Origin: an uncultured Bacteroidales bacterium
GTDB lineage: Bacteria > Bacteroidota > Bacteroidia > Bacteroidales > Bacteroidaceae
DNA: 64,000 bases
NCBI GenBank assembly: GCA_902774005.1
Contig: CACYGK010000011.1
Location: forward strand, 1-64,000
Direction: 5' to 3'
Shown: in pieces, positions 55,399-64,000 of the stretch
How the letters are laid out: every line of letters starts with the position of its first letter
How positions within the stretch are numbered: position 1 is the first letter of the stretch
The notes under the pieces: generated by a model
The model's input: the letters and a program-made list of their open reading frames with translations, nothing else
What the model was told of the DNA's origin: nothing
The model's database searches: none
Translations under genes and position numbers: made by a program

Positions 55399-55425
55399 AA
55401 AAGGCGGGAACTCCCGCCTTTTTTA
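55399..55425. terminator. Rho-independent terminator between convergent genes
   Basis: AAGGCGGG AACT CCCGCCTT followed by T-run; serves the GH43 pair on the plus strand and, with its A-rich left flank, the minus-strand gene ending at 55423. Confidence 0.88.
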
Positions 55426-56194
55426 TTTGCCGTAAATATTCACAACCTTGTGTTTGCTTATGTGCAGATTGGTTTCAGGGAAATATTCTGAAATCAGTTG
55501 GTAGAGGTCGGGGTCAAACTCCTTCAGTTCTGCACGTGTGTTACACCAGTTATGCTTACCGTCTGGGTGTTCCACCTCGGCATTCACATTGAACCAGTCC
55601 TGCACACCCTCGGCGAAGTACTCCTCCTTGTCCGTGATGCGATATGTGCCGTCCAGTTTGCCTGAAGCCTTAGCCTATGGCGTGTGCAAACTCATGAATC
55701 AGGATGTCTTCAGCGTGGTACTTGTCAATCTGATATGCCAGCACATTCTCTTCGGCACAGCTTGACAGAGGTTCTTCGACGGTTCCACCCAGTCCGCGCG
55801 CACGAAGGTCCCAGTTCATGGACGTATCATTCACCAGATAGTGATGCTCAGGCAGGTCGGTCGTACCCTCATAACGTGCCATGATGGCTACTCTGGCATT
55901 AGAGTGTATCATGGTGTCCAGTATCTCCTTGTCAAGCATACTAGTCATAGCATATAGAGTGCGGTGAGCAGCCACGAAGGCAGAGTCGGGTACACGCCAC
56001 GACGATATCAGCGGCAGTCCGTTCACATTTACGTACTTCACATAGAACGAGTCATACCCAAGTGAATCGGGTACTGACGTTACTATACACTCAGGTATTA
56101 CGAGGTCGTCCGTTTCAGCCACTTCGGCTTTCTGACCTCCGCCACAAGCTGCAACGAATATTGCAGCCACGGCAAAATATATAATCCCTTTCAT
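55423..56194 (-). pseudogene. HEFAH-motif peptidase-like lipoprotein, interrupted
   Basis: The frame from 56194 starts with a lipoprotein signal peptide (FVAACGGG, Cys17) and runs ~170 codons to ILIHEFAHAIG, then stops at 55670-55672. The expected continuation is in another frame: AKASGKLDGTYRITDKEEYF, AEGVQDWFNVN and a C-terminal ELKEFDPDLYQLISEYFPE, ending at 55423. HExxH followed by a YxAEGVQxWF segment is the pattern of a zincin family in Bacteroidetes. The usual 30-40 residues between the two motifs are shortened to about 25, so a small out-of-frame deletion near 55670 is likelier than a single-base error. Confidence 0.65.
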
Positions 56195-56268
56195 ATCGAT
56201 ATTAGTTTATTCTTTAAAACATAAGGAAAGCAAATCCGAGCGAATCGTTTTACCTTCCTTTTTCTCTG

Positions 56269-56350
56269 TGCGCCTGACAGGACTCGAACCTGCACACCGT
56301 GAAGTACCAGATCCTAAGTCTGGCGCGTCTACCAATTTCGCCACAAGCGC
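56269..56350 (-). tRNA. tRNA-Leu (anticodon UAG)
   Basis: 82-nt cloverleaf on the minus strand: acceptor GCGCTTG/CAGGCGC, D-arm with AATTGGTAGACGC, anticodon arm CCAGA CTTAGGA TCTGG with UAG at the centre, a long variable arm as expected of leucine tRNAs, and T-arm GCAGG TTCGAGT CCTGT. CCA is not encoded. A weak -7-like TACCTTCG lies at about 56361-56368. Confidence 0.95.
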
Positions 56351-56438
56351 TTTGCGGCTGCGAAGGTACGGATAACCGAGCGAAATACCAAATTTATTTG
56401 ACTATTTCCTATTTGCAGCCTGATTTTAAGTTCTTGAC

Positions 56439-58388
56439 TTACTTCTTAATCACCTTCATCAGGAATCCTCCACCGGATGCCATATGGATAGGCAACTGTG
56501 TCGAACGGTTCACGTCGAACACCTTGACTGCATAGTCCTCAGCATTGTGATTAGCATTGATTCCATCGCAGAAAAGGGTGCATTGATAGGTAGCATCTGG
56601 AGCGAGGAAGTCGAAGTTGAGGGTGATATCGCGTTCGTCCCAGTTGGTCATACCACCGACATACCAGTTACCACCCTTTGTACGGGCTGTAACGATATAC
56701 TTACCCATCTCGCCCTGTGGGATGATAGTGCGCTCGAAGACATCAGGAACAGAGGTGATGATATCGACACAGGGCTGTTCGCGTTCATAGTTTGTAGGTG
56801 TGTCGCTGAGCATGGTGAACGGAGTGTCGTGAACGACATAGCAAGCCAACTGATGACAACGGGTACCGAAGGAAACGGGGTTCTCGTAGCATTCAACCCA
56901 GTTCTTCTTTGTTCCGTTGCGCAGGGCACCCGGGGTGTAGTCAACCTGTCCTGCCATCATACGGATATACGGGAAGGTGACGTCGTAGAGCGGCATGTCG
57001 GTAGTCTTCTTTGCCCAACGCACTTCCTCCATACCGAAGACACCTTCATAGTTGATGATATTAGGATAGGTGCGACTCATGCCCGTAGGAGCAAAGTAAC
57101 CGTGATAGTCGAGCATAAGATGATGACGGGCACAAGCAGCTGCTATGCGTTCTGCCATTTCAACGGCGGTTTGGTCGTTACGATCGAGGAAATCAACCTT
57201 AAAACCCTTGATGCCCATAGAGGAGTATTTCTCACAAGCCTCCTGAAGATGTTCGTCGAGCACATTGAAAACAGTCCAAAGGACGATGTCCACACCTTTC
57301 GTCTGTCCATAGCGGATAAGTTCGGGAAGGTCAACCTCAGGTATATGGTTCATGAGGTCGGCACGATTGGAGTCGTACCATCCTTCGTCGAGCACGATGT
57401 AAGGTATGTGATTTTTCGAAGCGAAATCGATATAATATTTATATGTAGCAGTATTGATTCCTGCCTTGAAATCAACACCTTTCAAGTTCCAATCGCTCCA
57501 CCAGTCCCACGCTACTTTTCCAGGACGAATCCACGAAATGTCGCCAATCTGATTGGGAGTAGCAAGAGAATATACAAGGTCGTTGACAGGCATCTGAGTA
57601 TCGTCGGTAGTTACGGCAAACACACGCCACGGATAGGTGCGCTGACCAGTGGTCTTGGCTATGAACGACTCACGTTCTGCAACGTACGACATTCCACGCC
57701 AGCTGTGATAATCCATACGTTTGGGATACTGTGCAAAGACAGCAGAGAGACGATCATTCGATGCCTTCATGAACATACCCGGATAACTGCGCAGGTCGCT
57801 CTCGAGCAGGGTTACCTTCACATTACCTATAGAAAGGGTAAGAGGAAGGAATATCAGTCTGTCCTTAGCCTTCGATACAGTGGTTTCGTCGTAGTAGTTC
57901 TGGAATGCCATAGCAAGGGGATTCTTTTCATTCTCGGAATATGCGAACCATCCCTTTGTATCCTGTCCGAAAACGTAGTCGGCTTTCTCGGTTTCAACGA
58001 TGGTTTCCTTCTTATTTGTGGTGTAGAAACGATAAGCTATGCCCTGATTGTAGGCACGAACCTGGAGTCCGAATCCATCGGAAAGACGGAGGTCCATCTG
58101 ACGTCCTTCGCTACTGATGGACTGCTGACGATAGAACGGAGCAACCGTCTCGTCCTTTACTGTCGTAAACTTAGGTTTGGAAGCGATGCTGCTTACACCA
58201 TTGATGCCGATAGCAGAGGGTTGCATGAGCAAGACACCGGTACGGGAAAGAGAAAGGCGCAGAGTGCCGTCTGTATCGGATACTGTGGCTGAGAGTGCAC
58301 CATCGGGTGACTGAACGGAAAACTCACGGGCATAGGTGCCTAGAGTAGAGAAAAAAGTCAATACAAAAAGGACATTTAGTAGTTTCAT
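56439..58388 (-). CDS. GH97 family alpha-glycosidase, retaining type
   Basis: 649 residues, secreted (signal peptide 1-20). An N-terminal beta-super-sandwich (to ~280) precedes the TIM barrel with WDWWSDWNLKGVDF, IVLDEGWYDS and GFKVDFLDRNDQ. In retaining GH97 enzymes such as BT1871 an Asp in this position (here Asp399) is the nucleophile and the activity is alpha-galactosidase, whereas the inverting SusB branch uses Glu. The retaining motif favours alpha-galactosidase here, by inference. A calcium-binding Glu-rich C-terminus follows. Own promoter at 58415-58422. A 602-codon frame on the other strand is a shadow. Confidence 0.88.
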   Translation of the reverse strand: MKLLNVLFVLTFFSTLGTYAREFSVQSPDGALSATVSDTDGTLRLSLSRTGVLLMQPSAIGINGVSSIASKPKFTTVKDETVAPFYRQQSISSEGRQMDLRLSDGFGLQVRAYNQGIAYRFYTTNKKETIVETEKADYVFGQDTKGWFAYSENEKNPLAMAFQNYYDETTVSKAKDRLIFLPLTLSIGNVKVTLLESDLRSYPGMFMKASNDRLSAVFAQYPKRMDYHSWRGMSYVAERESFIAKTTGQRTYPWRVFAVTTDDTQMPVNDLVYSLATPNQIGDISWIRPGKVAWDWWSDWNLKGVDFKAGINTATYKYYIDFASKNHIPYIVLDEGWYDSNRADLMNHIPEVDLPELIRYGQTKGVDIVLWTVFNVLDEHLQEACEKYSSMGIKGFKVDFLDRNDQTAVEMAERIAAACARHHLMLDYHGYFAPTGMSRTYPNIINYEGVFGMEEVRWAKKTTDMPLYDVTFPYIRMMAGQVDYTPGALRNGTKKNWVECYENPVSFGTRCHQLACYVVHDTPFTMLSDTPTNYEREQPCVDIITSVPDVFERTIIPQGEMGKYIVTARTKGGNWYVGGMTNWDERDITLNFDFLAPDATYQCTLFCDGINANHNAEDYAVKVFDVNRSTQLPIHMASGGGFLMKVIKK

Positions 58389-58414
58389 AGTACTTTTGAA
58401 TTTGGATTATAGCG

Positions 58415-58422
58415 CAAAGGTA
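58415..58422 (-). promoter_or_regulatory. -7 promoter element for GH97
   Basis: TACCTTTG on the minus strand, 26 nt before the GH97 ATG. Confidence 0.6.
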
Positions 58423-58455
58423 AAGTTTTTTTGCTTATTATTCATATTAAATATG

Positions 58456-58463
58456 TAACTTTG
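58456..58463 (+). promoter_or_regulatory. -7 promoter element for DUF6055-like gene
   Basis: TAACTTTG, 28 nt before the ATG at 58492; divergent to the GH97 promoter. Confidence 0.6.
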
Positions 58464-58491
58464 CGCACAAATCAACTAAAACCACACAACT

Positions 58492-60666
58492 ATGAAGAAA
58501 ACTTTACTCTTGCTGGCTGTGCTCTGTGCACAACTGACTGCGATGGCAGAAAAAACTGTTTACATCCCTTACGAGTGGTTGCATCCTTGGCCAGCCGACT
58601 CCCTGCTCTATGCCGAAAGCGACCCAGAAAACAAATACACATGGTCGAAGTCGAGAAGTATGGAGACTGACAACTTCATCATCTTCTGGGACAAGGGATG
58701 GGGTAGCGTGGCTCCGGATAAACTACCGAAGAGTGATTTCTACTATTTCGACCTCACATACATGAAGGAGCGTCTGGAGACCTTTTTCCGTCAGGAGGTA
58801 GAAGAGCTGGGATTCGGCTCGTCACCTACATCCAACGTACACAAATACAAGATTATAGTATGTCTGAACCACACAACAGAATGGACTTGCTACGGAAGCG
58901 GATACGACTATCAGGTGCCAGCCTTGTGGATTAATCCGTCAACCAGCAAACCAGTAGGTTCGGCTGTAGCCCACGAGGTTGGACACTCGATGCATTACAT
59001 GTGCTATTCTGACGCGTCGAAACAAGGCACATTGCCAGACGTTCATGTAGGATTCCACGATGCCATAGGCAGTGGAGCCACAATTTGGGAAACAACGGCC
59101 AACTGGCAGGCTCTGCGCACATATCCGAATGAAGTGTTCACAGAAAGTGGCACCGGCTACCACTTTGCAAACACTCACATATATGCATTCTCGCACGAAT
59201 TCCATCGTTATCAGGCATATATGTTCCTGCATTATCTGTGTGAAAAATACAACGACCTGAAAACAGTCTATAACGTATGGTGCCAACCTATGAGCAAGGC
59301 AAGCGACTTCAACGAGGCTCTGATGGCTCTGAAAGAACTCTCGGTAAGCGACCTTTATAAGTTGCACTTCGACTTTGCTATGCATGCCGTTACATACGAC
59401 ATAGAGGCTTGTAAGCCATATCTTACAGATAACTACATAGGCAACTTCCGCTATGCGGCATCAGAGATTGGCGATTCAACCTATCAAGTGGCATATTCAA
59501 GTTGTCCGCAGGGAACAGGATTCAACGTGATTCCGCTTCAGCTGAAACCTGCCGGCACACAGATAAGCACCCATTTCACAGCCATGCGTCCGATATCCAA
59601 ACTCGCTGATGCAGACCCACGAGAGTATCACAACGGAGATGGTTTCGTAAAACTACCAGACACAAAGACAACATACAACGGTCAGAACTCTTCATACAGA
59701 GGATTCCGTTTGGGATATGTGGTACTGAAGGAGGACGGCACTCGCGAATACTTCTCCGAAGACCAGGTTTATTGCACTGGTTCAGGTGAAAAGTCTGTTG
59801 ACTACGGTTTTACCGTTCCGGAAGGAGCCAAGAAGATATGGCTCGTCGTTTCTCCTGCACTCAGTAGGTATATTCAGCACAAGTGGGACGAAAACGTAAC
59901 AAACGACGACCAATGGCCATACTATTTCAAACTGTCGGGTACGGATATCGGTTCGTCGGCTATCGTCTACACCCCTATCATCATCGACGGACGTCCGATT
60001 GGCAATATCGACATTGAATACAATGTATCGTTCCCAGCCCGCAACACTTACGAGGGTGCCGCTTTCTATGTATCAGGCAAGGCTCTGGCTTCGCTCGGCA
60101 CAGCATTCCAGATGGCAAATCCCGCAAGCGACGTGTATGAATGTATCAGAGCATGGTCGAGCAGTGAACCTGAGGAAGGTACTTGTAAGTTCTATGCCTG
60201 CAATCCGACAAGCGGAATCGTCAGCAATGCCAGCTGCACGACCAACGGCTACGGACACTGGTTCAACACCAACGGCATACGATGCACATGGGGTGACAGC
60301 GATTCAAAACTCTATTCTGACTTCCTGCCAAGCGTGATGGCATTCGACATAGGTCAGTATCCAGGCAAGCTGAAAGCAGGTGACTCTTTCCGCATAGCAC
60401 AGGCTCTGCGCTACAAGAAAGACGGCATAATCAGAAAGGCTACGTTCTACTTCAACGTAAACATCACTAATGGTACTGAATCGAACGAACTGGTAAGCAT
60501 CAAGTATGATGACCCAACAGTAACAGGCATGAACAACATCGAAGTAGAGGACACAACTGAGGAGGACGAAAACTGGTACTCACTCGACGGACGTATCTAT
60601 ACTGAAAAACCAGAACAGAAGGGTGTGTTCCTCCACAAGAAGAAGAAATTCCTGATTGGATTCTAA
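58492..60666 (+). CDS. Secreted DUF6055/DUF4859-like protein with HExxH motif
   Basis: 724 residues. Signal peptide 1-19 (ending AMAE). The N-terminal ~350 residues resemble DUF6055 proteins and contain AHEVGHSMHYM (His161-Glu-x-x-His165) and a downstream Glu in WETTANW (~200), a zincin-like pattern. A middle beta-rich domain (FRLGYVVLKEDGTREYF) and a DUF4859-like region (~500-670) follow, then the tail NWYSLDGRIYTEKPEQKGVF, which resembles Bacteroidetes C-terminal tails. Function is not established; a metallopeptidase or glycan-binding role is possible. Convergent with mgtC, overlapping by 4 bp. Confidence 0.7.
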   Translation: MKKTLLLLAVLCAQLTAMAEKTVYIPYEWLHPWPADSLLYAESDPENKYTWSKSRSMETDNFIIFWDKGWGSVAPDKLPKSDFYYFDLTYMKERLETFFRQEVEELGFGSSPTSNVHKYKIIVCLNHTTEWTCYGSGYDYQVPALWINPSTSKPVGSAVAHEVGHSMHYMCYSDASKQGTLPDVHVGFHDAIGSGATIWETTANWQALRTYPNEVFTESGTGYHFANTHIYAFSHEFHRYQAYMFLHYLCEKYNDLKTVYNVWCQPMSKASDFNEALMALKELSVSDLYKLHFDFAMHAVTYDIEACKPYLTDNYIGNFRYAASEIGDSTYQVAYSSCPQGTGFNVIPLQLKPAGTQISTHFTAMRPISKLADADPREYHNGDGFVKLPDTKTTYNGQNSSYRGFRLGYVVLKEDGTREYFSEDQVYCTGSGEKSVDYGFTVPEGAKKIWLVVSPALSRYIQHKWDENVTNDDQWPYYFKLSGTDIGSSAIVYTPIIIDGRPIGNIDIEYNVSFPARNTYEGAAFYVSGKALASLGTAFQMANPASDVYECIRAWSSSEPEEGTCKFYACNPTSGIVSNASCTTNGYGHWFNTNGIRCTWGDSDSKLYSDFLPSVMAFDIGQYPGKLKAGDSFRIAQALRYKKDGIIRKATFYFNVNITNGTESNELVSIKYDDPTVTGMNNIEVEDTTEEDENWYSLDGRIYTEKPEQKGVFLHKKKKFLIGF

Positions 60667-61388
60667 TTATTGACCTCGTTCGTCAGGGTCAGCGACAATA
60701 CCTGACCTTGCGAATGAAGTTCATCGAAAAGTCCGATGAAATCGGTATTACTGCGGCTACGCACCATGAAGTTTATGGTCGTAGTCGCAAGTGTATAGTC
60801 ATATCTCAGAAATTCGTCGGAGATATGTACACCATACTTTTTGAACATCTCACGATATGAAGAAGCATCGGTAACGATGTAATTGACTTTCAGACGTACA
60901 ATCTTCTGTTCGCTACTGCGCAACAGTTTCTTTTCGAGTACTTCAAGCGACAGCAGTACGAAGAGGATGAGGAAACAAGCCACAATCGACACTATGTACA
61001 TGCCGGCTCCGACGGTGAGTCCGATACAAGCCGATACCCACATGCCGGCAGCGGTGGTGAGTCCGCGTACCGAACCCTTCATCTGTATGATGGCACCTGC
61101 ACCAAGGAAACCGATACCTGAGATGACCTGTGCCGCGATTCGTTCGGGGTCACCGTTTTTCAGTCCGAGATACTGTTGCGGAATATAGATGGAAATAATC
61201 ATTGCAAGGGCTGCACCCATGGTGATGAGGGCAAAAGTACGCATTCCGGCAGTCTGTCCCTTGTGACGGCGTTCGAGTCCCACAACGGCTCCAAGTACGA
61301 AACTGAGGGTCAGTTTGAAAACTGAACCGATAGTGTTAATCTCTGGACTGTTAATCTGGTCGAAGATGTAAGTTAAAATGTCAATCAT
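60663..61388 (-). CDS. MgtC/SapB family membrane protein
   Basis: 241 residues. Four to five N-terminal helices with VVGLERRHKGQTAGMRTFAL and ISGIGFLGAGAIIQMKGSVRG, the core MgtC motifs, then a soluble ACT-like C-terminal domain (~155-241). MgtC proteins relate to Mg2+ limitation and regulation of P-type ATPases or ATP synthase in pathogens; in Bacteroidetes the role is unclear. The 22-bp gap to the upstream S41 gene is a degenerate heptamer array. Confidence 0.9.
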   Translation of the reverse strand: MIDILTYIFDQINSPEINTIGSVFKLTLSFVLGAVVGLERRHKGQTAGMRTFALITMGAALAMIISIYIPQQYLGLKNGDPERIAAQVISGIGFLGAGAIIQMKGSVRGLTTAAGMWVSACIGLTVGAGMYIVSIVACFLILFVLLSLEVLEKKLLRSSEQKIVRLKVNYIVTDASSYREMFKKYGVHISDEFLRYDYTLATTTINFMVRSRSNTDFIGLFDELHSQGQVLSLTLTNEVNN

Positions 61389-61410
61389 TAAGGGTTATGG
61401 GTTATAGAGT

Positions 61411-62442
61411 TTATTGTTTGAGATATTCACGTGCTTTTTCGATATATGTATCTTTGTTCTGACTGGTTTCCTTGCCTGACATGACGAGTGGTATGTCGGG
61501 TTTGATACCGAATTCTGTCTGCTGGAGATTGTGGTCGTAGTTGATTACGGCACTATAGCGCACAGCCCATCCGTTGGGGAGTTCGCTGGTGAAAGGCATA
61601 CCCGAACCACCACCGGTCTGGTCGCCCATAGTAGTGACAAGAGGTGAGGTCTTCATACACATGACAAAGTCGTTCGTAGCACTATAGCACTGGCGGTTGG
61701 TCAGTACCACGACTTTCTTCTGCCAGCGAATACCGTCGGAAGCAGGGTCGAGATACTCCGCCTTGGGTTCGGAAAGGTCGTAATGACCTTTGCCCGTCTT
61801 ATGCGAAGTATAACCTATCAGGGTCCTCTCATTGATGAAATGGGACGCCAGGGTGTGGGCATTATCCAGATTTCCGCCACCGTTGGAACGAACATCTATT
61901 ATCAGTCCGGCACACAATGCCATCTCGTTGAGTGCCACGGACACGTTTCCATGACCGATTCCATCGGAGAAAGAAGCCACACGCATATAGCCGATATTGT
62001 CGTCGAGAATCTTATAACTCAATCCTGCAGCAATCTTATAGTCTGCTCCCAGGTATGTAGCCTGAATGATAGAGTCGTTGAAGTTGAGTGGGAAATCCTC
62101 GAAATAACTCCAATTGCGGGCATAGTCGAAGGCAGCGATGAGGTTGACATGTCCGTCTTTCAGTTCCGCCAACATATTACCCATCACTTCGAAAAGCTGC
62201 TGACTGCTCATCTTCTCACTTACCTGCGAGAGGTACTTGGAATGAACGGCATTCCAGTCGAGACCAATCTCCTTTTCCTTATACTCAAAGAAACAATAAT
62301 GTTCATCGATGAGTCGCCACAGGGATTCAACGTTGTTATACCTCGTATTGACGGAGTCCTCACCTTTCACACACGACCCAAGGCTGACAACTGAGAATGC
62401 TGTCAGCATGGATAATTGTAATATGTGTCTGAGTGTCATCAT
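61411..62442 (-). CDS. S41 family peptidase lipoprotein
   Basis: 343 residues with a lipobox LGSC (Cys24). Tail-specific protease fold without an obvious PDZ domain: LAELKDGHVNL, DNIGYMRVASFSDG, GLIIDVRSNGGGNLDNA and the nucleophile Ser254 in NRQCYSATNDFVMCMK. Its start overlaps the DUF3316 stop by 1 bp. Target unknown. Confidence 0.9.
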   Translation of the reverse strand: MMTLRHILQLSMLTAFSVVSLGSCVKGEDSVNTRYNNVESLWRLIDEHYCFFEYKEKEIGLDWNAVHSKYLSQVSEKMSSQQLFEVMGNMLAELKDGHVNLIAAFDYARNWSYFEDFPLNFNDSIIQATYLGADYKIAAGLSYKILDDNIGYMRVASFSDGIGHGNVSVALNEMALCAGLIIDVRSNGGGNLDNAHTLASHFINERTLIGYTSHKTGKGHYDLSEPKAEYLDPASDGIRWQKKVVVLTNRQCYSATNDFVMCMKTSPLVTTMGDQTGGGSGMPFTSELPNGWAVRYSAVINYDHNLQQTEFGIKPDIPLVMSGKETSQNKDTYIEKAREYLKQ

Positions 62443-63260
62443 TATTTACGAACGAAATATTTGGTGAATCCTATCATGAAATCGTGAGTGTAGTAGTGGT
62501 GACGCAGTCCGTTGAACTTCGACTGAATGAACTCTGCCGAGTAACCCACACGCAGGCAGTTATGTCCGATAGGAATGTCGAGTGTGAGCAGATGGCGCAT
62601 TGAAGGCATATTAACGAAGTTGGCAAATACGCAGTTATGGTCGTAGTCCTTAAGTTCGAAAATCTCATAGTACGACTGTCCGTACTGCGGCGAGAAAGCC
62701 AATCCTACAAAAGGAATGGACAGATAATAACGGATGGTCCACTTGCGGTTATTGACAGCTGGGAATGAATACTGGACGCCTCCTGAGAGGTCAACCGTCA
62801 CGGACAACTTTGCCTGTGCCGGATTATTGCTGTTGCGATTATTATATATACATCCAAGATAACCCGATGCCTGCAGACCAGCATTGAAATTCAGACCGTG
62901 CCCTACGGGAAAGTTATATAGCCAGGCATTTCCGTAAAGGACGCCACCCGAGTAGGACTTGACATTACGAGCCGGATTCTTCGTGTATGACGCATTGAAA
63001 TCGACGAGGGTCTGGTACGATATATGCCCATTCCATCGGCGCAAACGGCGTTCCGTCTGACGGATAATCCGAACGTCCGAACCCGTATAGGAATAAGGTG
63101 AGAGGTAAGTGTCGAGTACGTTGGCAAATCCGACACCATACAAAGTGGAATGCATGCGCAGACTGTCGGTCTGTGCAGCAGCCATAATGCAGAATGCGGA
63201 ATGCAGAACGCAGAATAGCAGGATACGTTTAGAACAACTTAAGCTGACCTGTAAGTTCAT
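62442..63260 (-). CDS. DUF3316 family outer-membrane-like protein
   Basis: 272 residues. A signal peptide with the core FCVLHSAFCIMAAAQ, partly written by ATGCAGA heptamers (63187-63214), precedes an alternating beta-strand pattern with aromatic-rich termini (FTKYFVRK end) suggesting a small beta-barrel. Matches DUF3316 by GVGFANVLDTYLSPYSYTG. Its start lies 32 bp inside the end of the upstream gyrase/topoisomerase gene. Confidence 0.8.
   Translation of the reverse strand: MNLQVSLSCSKRILLFCVLHSAFCIMAAAQTDSLRMHSTLYGVGFANVLDTYLSPYSYTGSDVRIIRQTERRLRRWNGHISYQTLVDFNASYTKNPARNVKSYSGGVLYGNAWLYNFPVGHGLNFNAGLQASGYLGCIYNNRNSNNPAQAKLSVTVDLSGGVQYSFPAVNNRKWTIRYYLSIPFVGLAFSPQYGQSYYEIFELKDYDHNCVFANFVNMPSMRHLLTLDIPIGHNCLRVGYSAEFIQSKFNGLRHHYYTHDFMIGFTKYFVRK
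63187..63214 (-). repeat. Heptamer array in DUF3316 signal peptide
   Basis: Four units ATGCAGA, ATGCGGA, ATGCAGA, ACGCAGA; the coding strand encodes LHSAFCI. Confidence 0.8.
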
Positions 63261-64000
63261 CTCTTATATCGCTGTCGGACTTTCCTTCGTCGGGGTCTAT
63301 GATTTGCTCAGGTTCCTCTTCCTCATCCGAAGGTTCCAGCATCTCCGGTTCAGGCTGGCGCAGAGGTTCGAGTTCGGTAACACTTCCGAGCGGGAATACC
63401 GTAAGGCGCTTTCCCTTCGCCTTGAAACCCTTAATACCGATGAATTCGTCGGCATCAATCTCTTCCGACGGACGAGCCACGTTCGGATCGTTATATTCCA
63501 CAAGAAGTCGCGGATAATAAGTGTCGGTAAGCAGGATGAGACGGCTTTCTTCATTCTCACCGAGAAAGTTCTGCTTCTTGGCTGTAGCGTCCATGAAGAA
63601 ACGCTTGATATAAGGCAGGTTCTGGTTGTCAGCATCCCAAAGGACGGCTGTCCATACCTTCTTCGGATTATATTTCTCGATGCGCAGGATATTCTGCTCA
63701 TAGTGGTTGTTGACATCGAAGTTGGAGATATAGAAATCGCCGTTCTGAAGTACCACGAGTATAGAGTCTTCGTTGTGGAATTCACCCAGCAGAACACCGT
63801 GTTCGTCGTAGTTGATGCGCTGTATGTCGGCATCCCACCATACTTTTCGTCCACCCAGCGTACTACCGCCACGGGCTTTCAACTGGATACGGAAGATGTC
63901 AAACTTTGTCACCAGATTACCTCGGCTCGAACGTCCCTTGATGGCAATCTCGCTGAAATCCTTCTCGAACACGAGTTTACGGAGTTTCTCCTGTGGTTTG
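63229..64000 (-). CDS. DNA gyrase/topoisomerase IV subunit A, C-terminal part
   Basis: The frame is open to the window edge on the minus strand (KPQEKLRKLVFEKDFSEIAI...), so the N-terminal catalytic part is missing. The C-terminal beta-pinwheel starts with KGRSSRGNLVTKFDIFRIQL and has GGRKVWWDADIQRINYDEHG, as in the Bacteroidetes topoisomerase IV A-type protein (ParC-like). It ends with a very acidic tail (PSDEEEEPEQIIDPDEG) and TGQLKLF. Identification is from the C-terminal domain only. Confidence 0.8.
   Translation of the reverse strand, partial: KPQEKLRKLVFEKDFSEIAIKGRSSRGNLVTKFDIFRIQLKARGGSTLGGRKVWWDADIQRINYDEHGVLLGEFHNEDSILVVLQNGDFYISNFDVNNHYEQNILRIEKYNPKKVWTAVLWDADNQNLPYIKRFFMDATAKKQNFLGENEESRLILLTDTYYPRLLVEYNDPNVARPSEEIDADEFIGIKGFKAKGKRLTVFPLGSVTELEPLRQPEPEMLEPSDEEEEPEQIIDPDEGKSDSDIRDELTGQLKLF

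Noticed and set aside
56484..58292. 602-codon open frame opposite GH97
   Set aside because: The minus-strand GH97 protein is clearly real; the plus-strand frame has no domain logic.

Overview
The window looks like a chromosomal stretch of a Bacteroidales bacterium, most likely Prevotella or a close relative. Evidence: many genes carry the Bacteroidetes -7 element TAnnTTTG upstream; DUF4837, DUF3316 and DUF4492 proteins are present; an arginine cluster led by argR and a GNAT protein is present; secreted glycan-degrading enzymes are numerous; and the topoisomerase A subunit at the right edge is of Bacteroidetes type. No ribosomal RNA, phage, insertion sequence or CRISPR array is visible.

Layout. 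(1) 1-430: end of an HU-like protein, a heptamer repeat and a terminator. (2) 428-22628: a B12 region. A riboswitch-led minus-strand operon carries two BtuB-type receptors flanking a CbiK-like lipoprotein. A divergent plus-strand operon (cbiA in two pieces, pduO, cobQ, cobD, cbiB) does late corrin-ring steps. A minus-strand operon (cobS, cobU, cobT) assembles the lower loop, btuF-btuC encode part of an importer, and four two-domain fusion proteins (cbiH-cbiC, cbiE-cbiT, cbiG-cbiF, cbiJ-cbiD) cover eight ring-building activities. cbiL/cobI, cobA and a BtuD ATPase are not in the window. (3) 22675-36097: lutABC, lactaldehyde dehydrogenase, ackA and pta lie downstream of a GH106 rhamnosidase, a CE12 rhamnogalacturonan acetylesterase and a frameshifted GH2. 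Read together they outline a route from pectin rhamnose through lactaldehyde, lactate and pyruvate to acetate. (4) 36189-40472: a 57-residue ferredoxin, a DUF4837 lipoprotein, a GH51 arabinofuranosidase and a 720-bp gene-free stretch with a long inverted repeat and a 22-bp minisatellite. (5) 40444-48203 (minus): argR, GNAT, argG, pspC, argC, argD, folP, cdaA and GH105 in one direction with short gaps. (6) 48325-52014: a phosphopantetheinyl transferase and cytochrome bd oxidase with a DUF4492 small protein. (7) 52189-58388: two GH43 enzymes, a broken peptidase-like lipoprotein, tRNA-Leu(UAG) and a GH97. (8) 58492-64000: a DUF6055-like secreted protein, MgtC, an S41 peptidase, a DUF3316 protein and the 3' end of a gyrase/topoisomerase IV A gene.

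The most striking structure not explained by gene content is a family of 7-bp tandem repeats (units such as TTGACCA, TGAGAAT, GTTAAAA, GGTTAAA, TCTAACC) scattered through the window. They fill intergenic gaps, supply stop codons of several genes, and occur inside genes at signal peptides and domain linkers, mostly in the orientation that is open in all three frames. Three genes are interrupted: cbiA, GH2 and a HEFAH lipoprotein.
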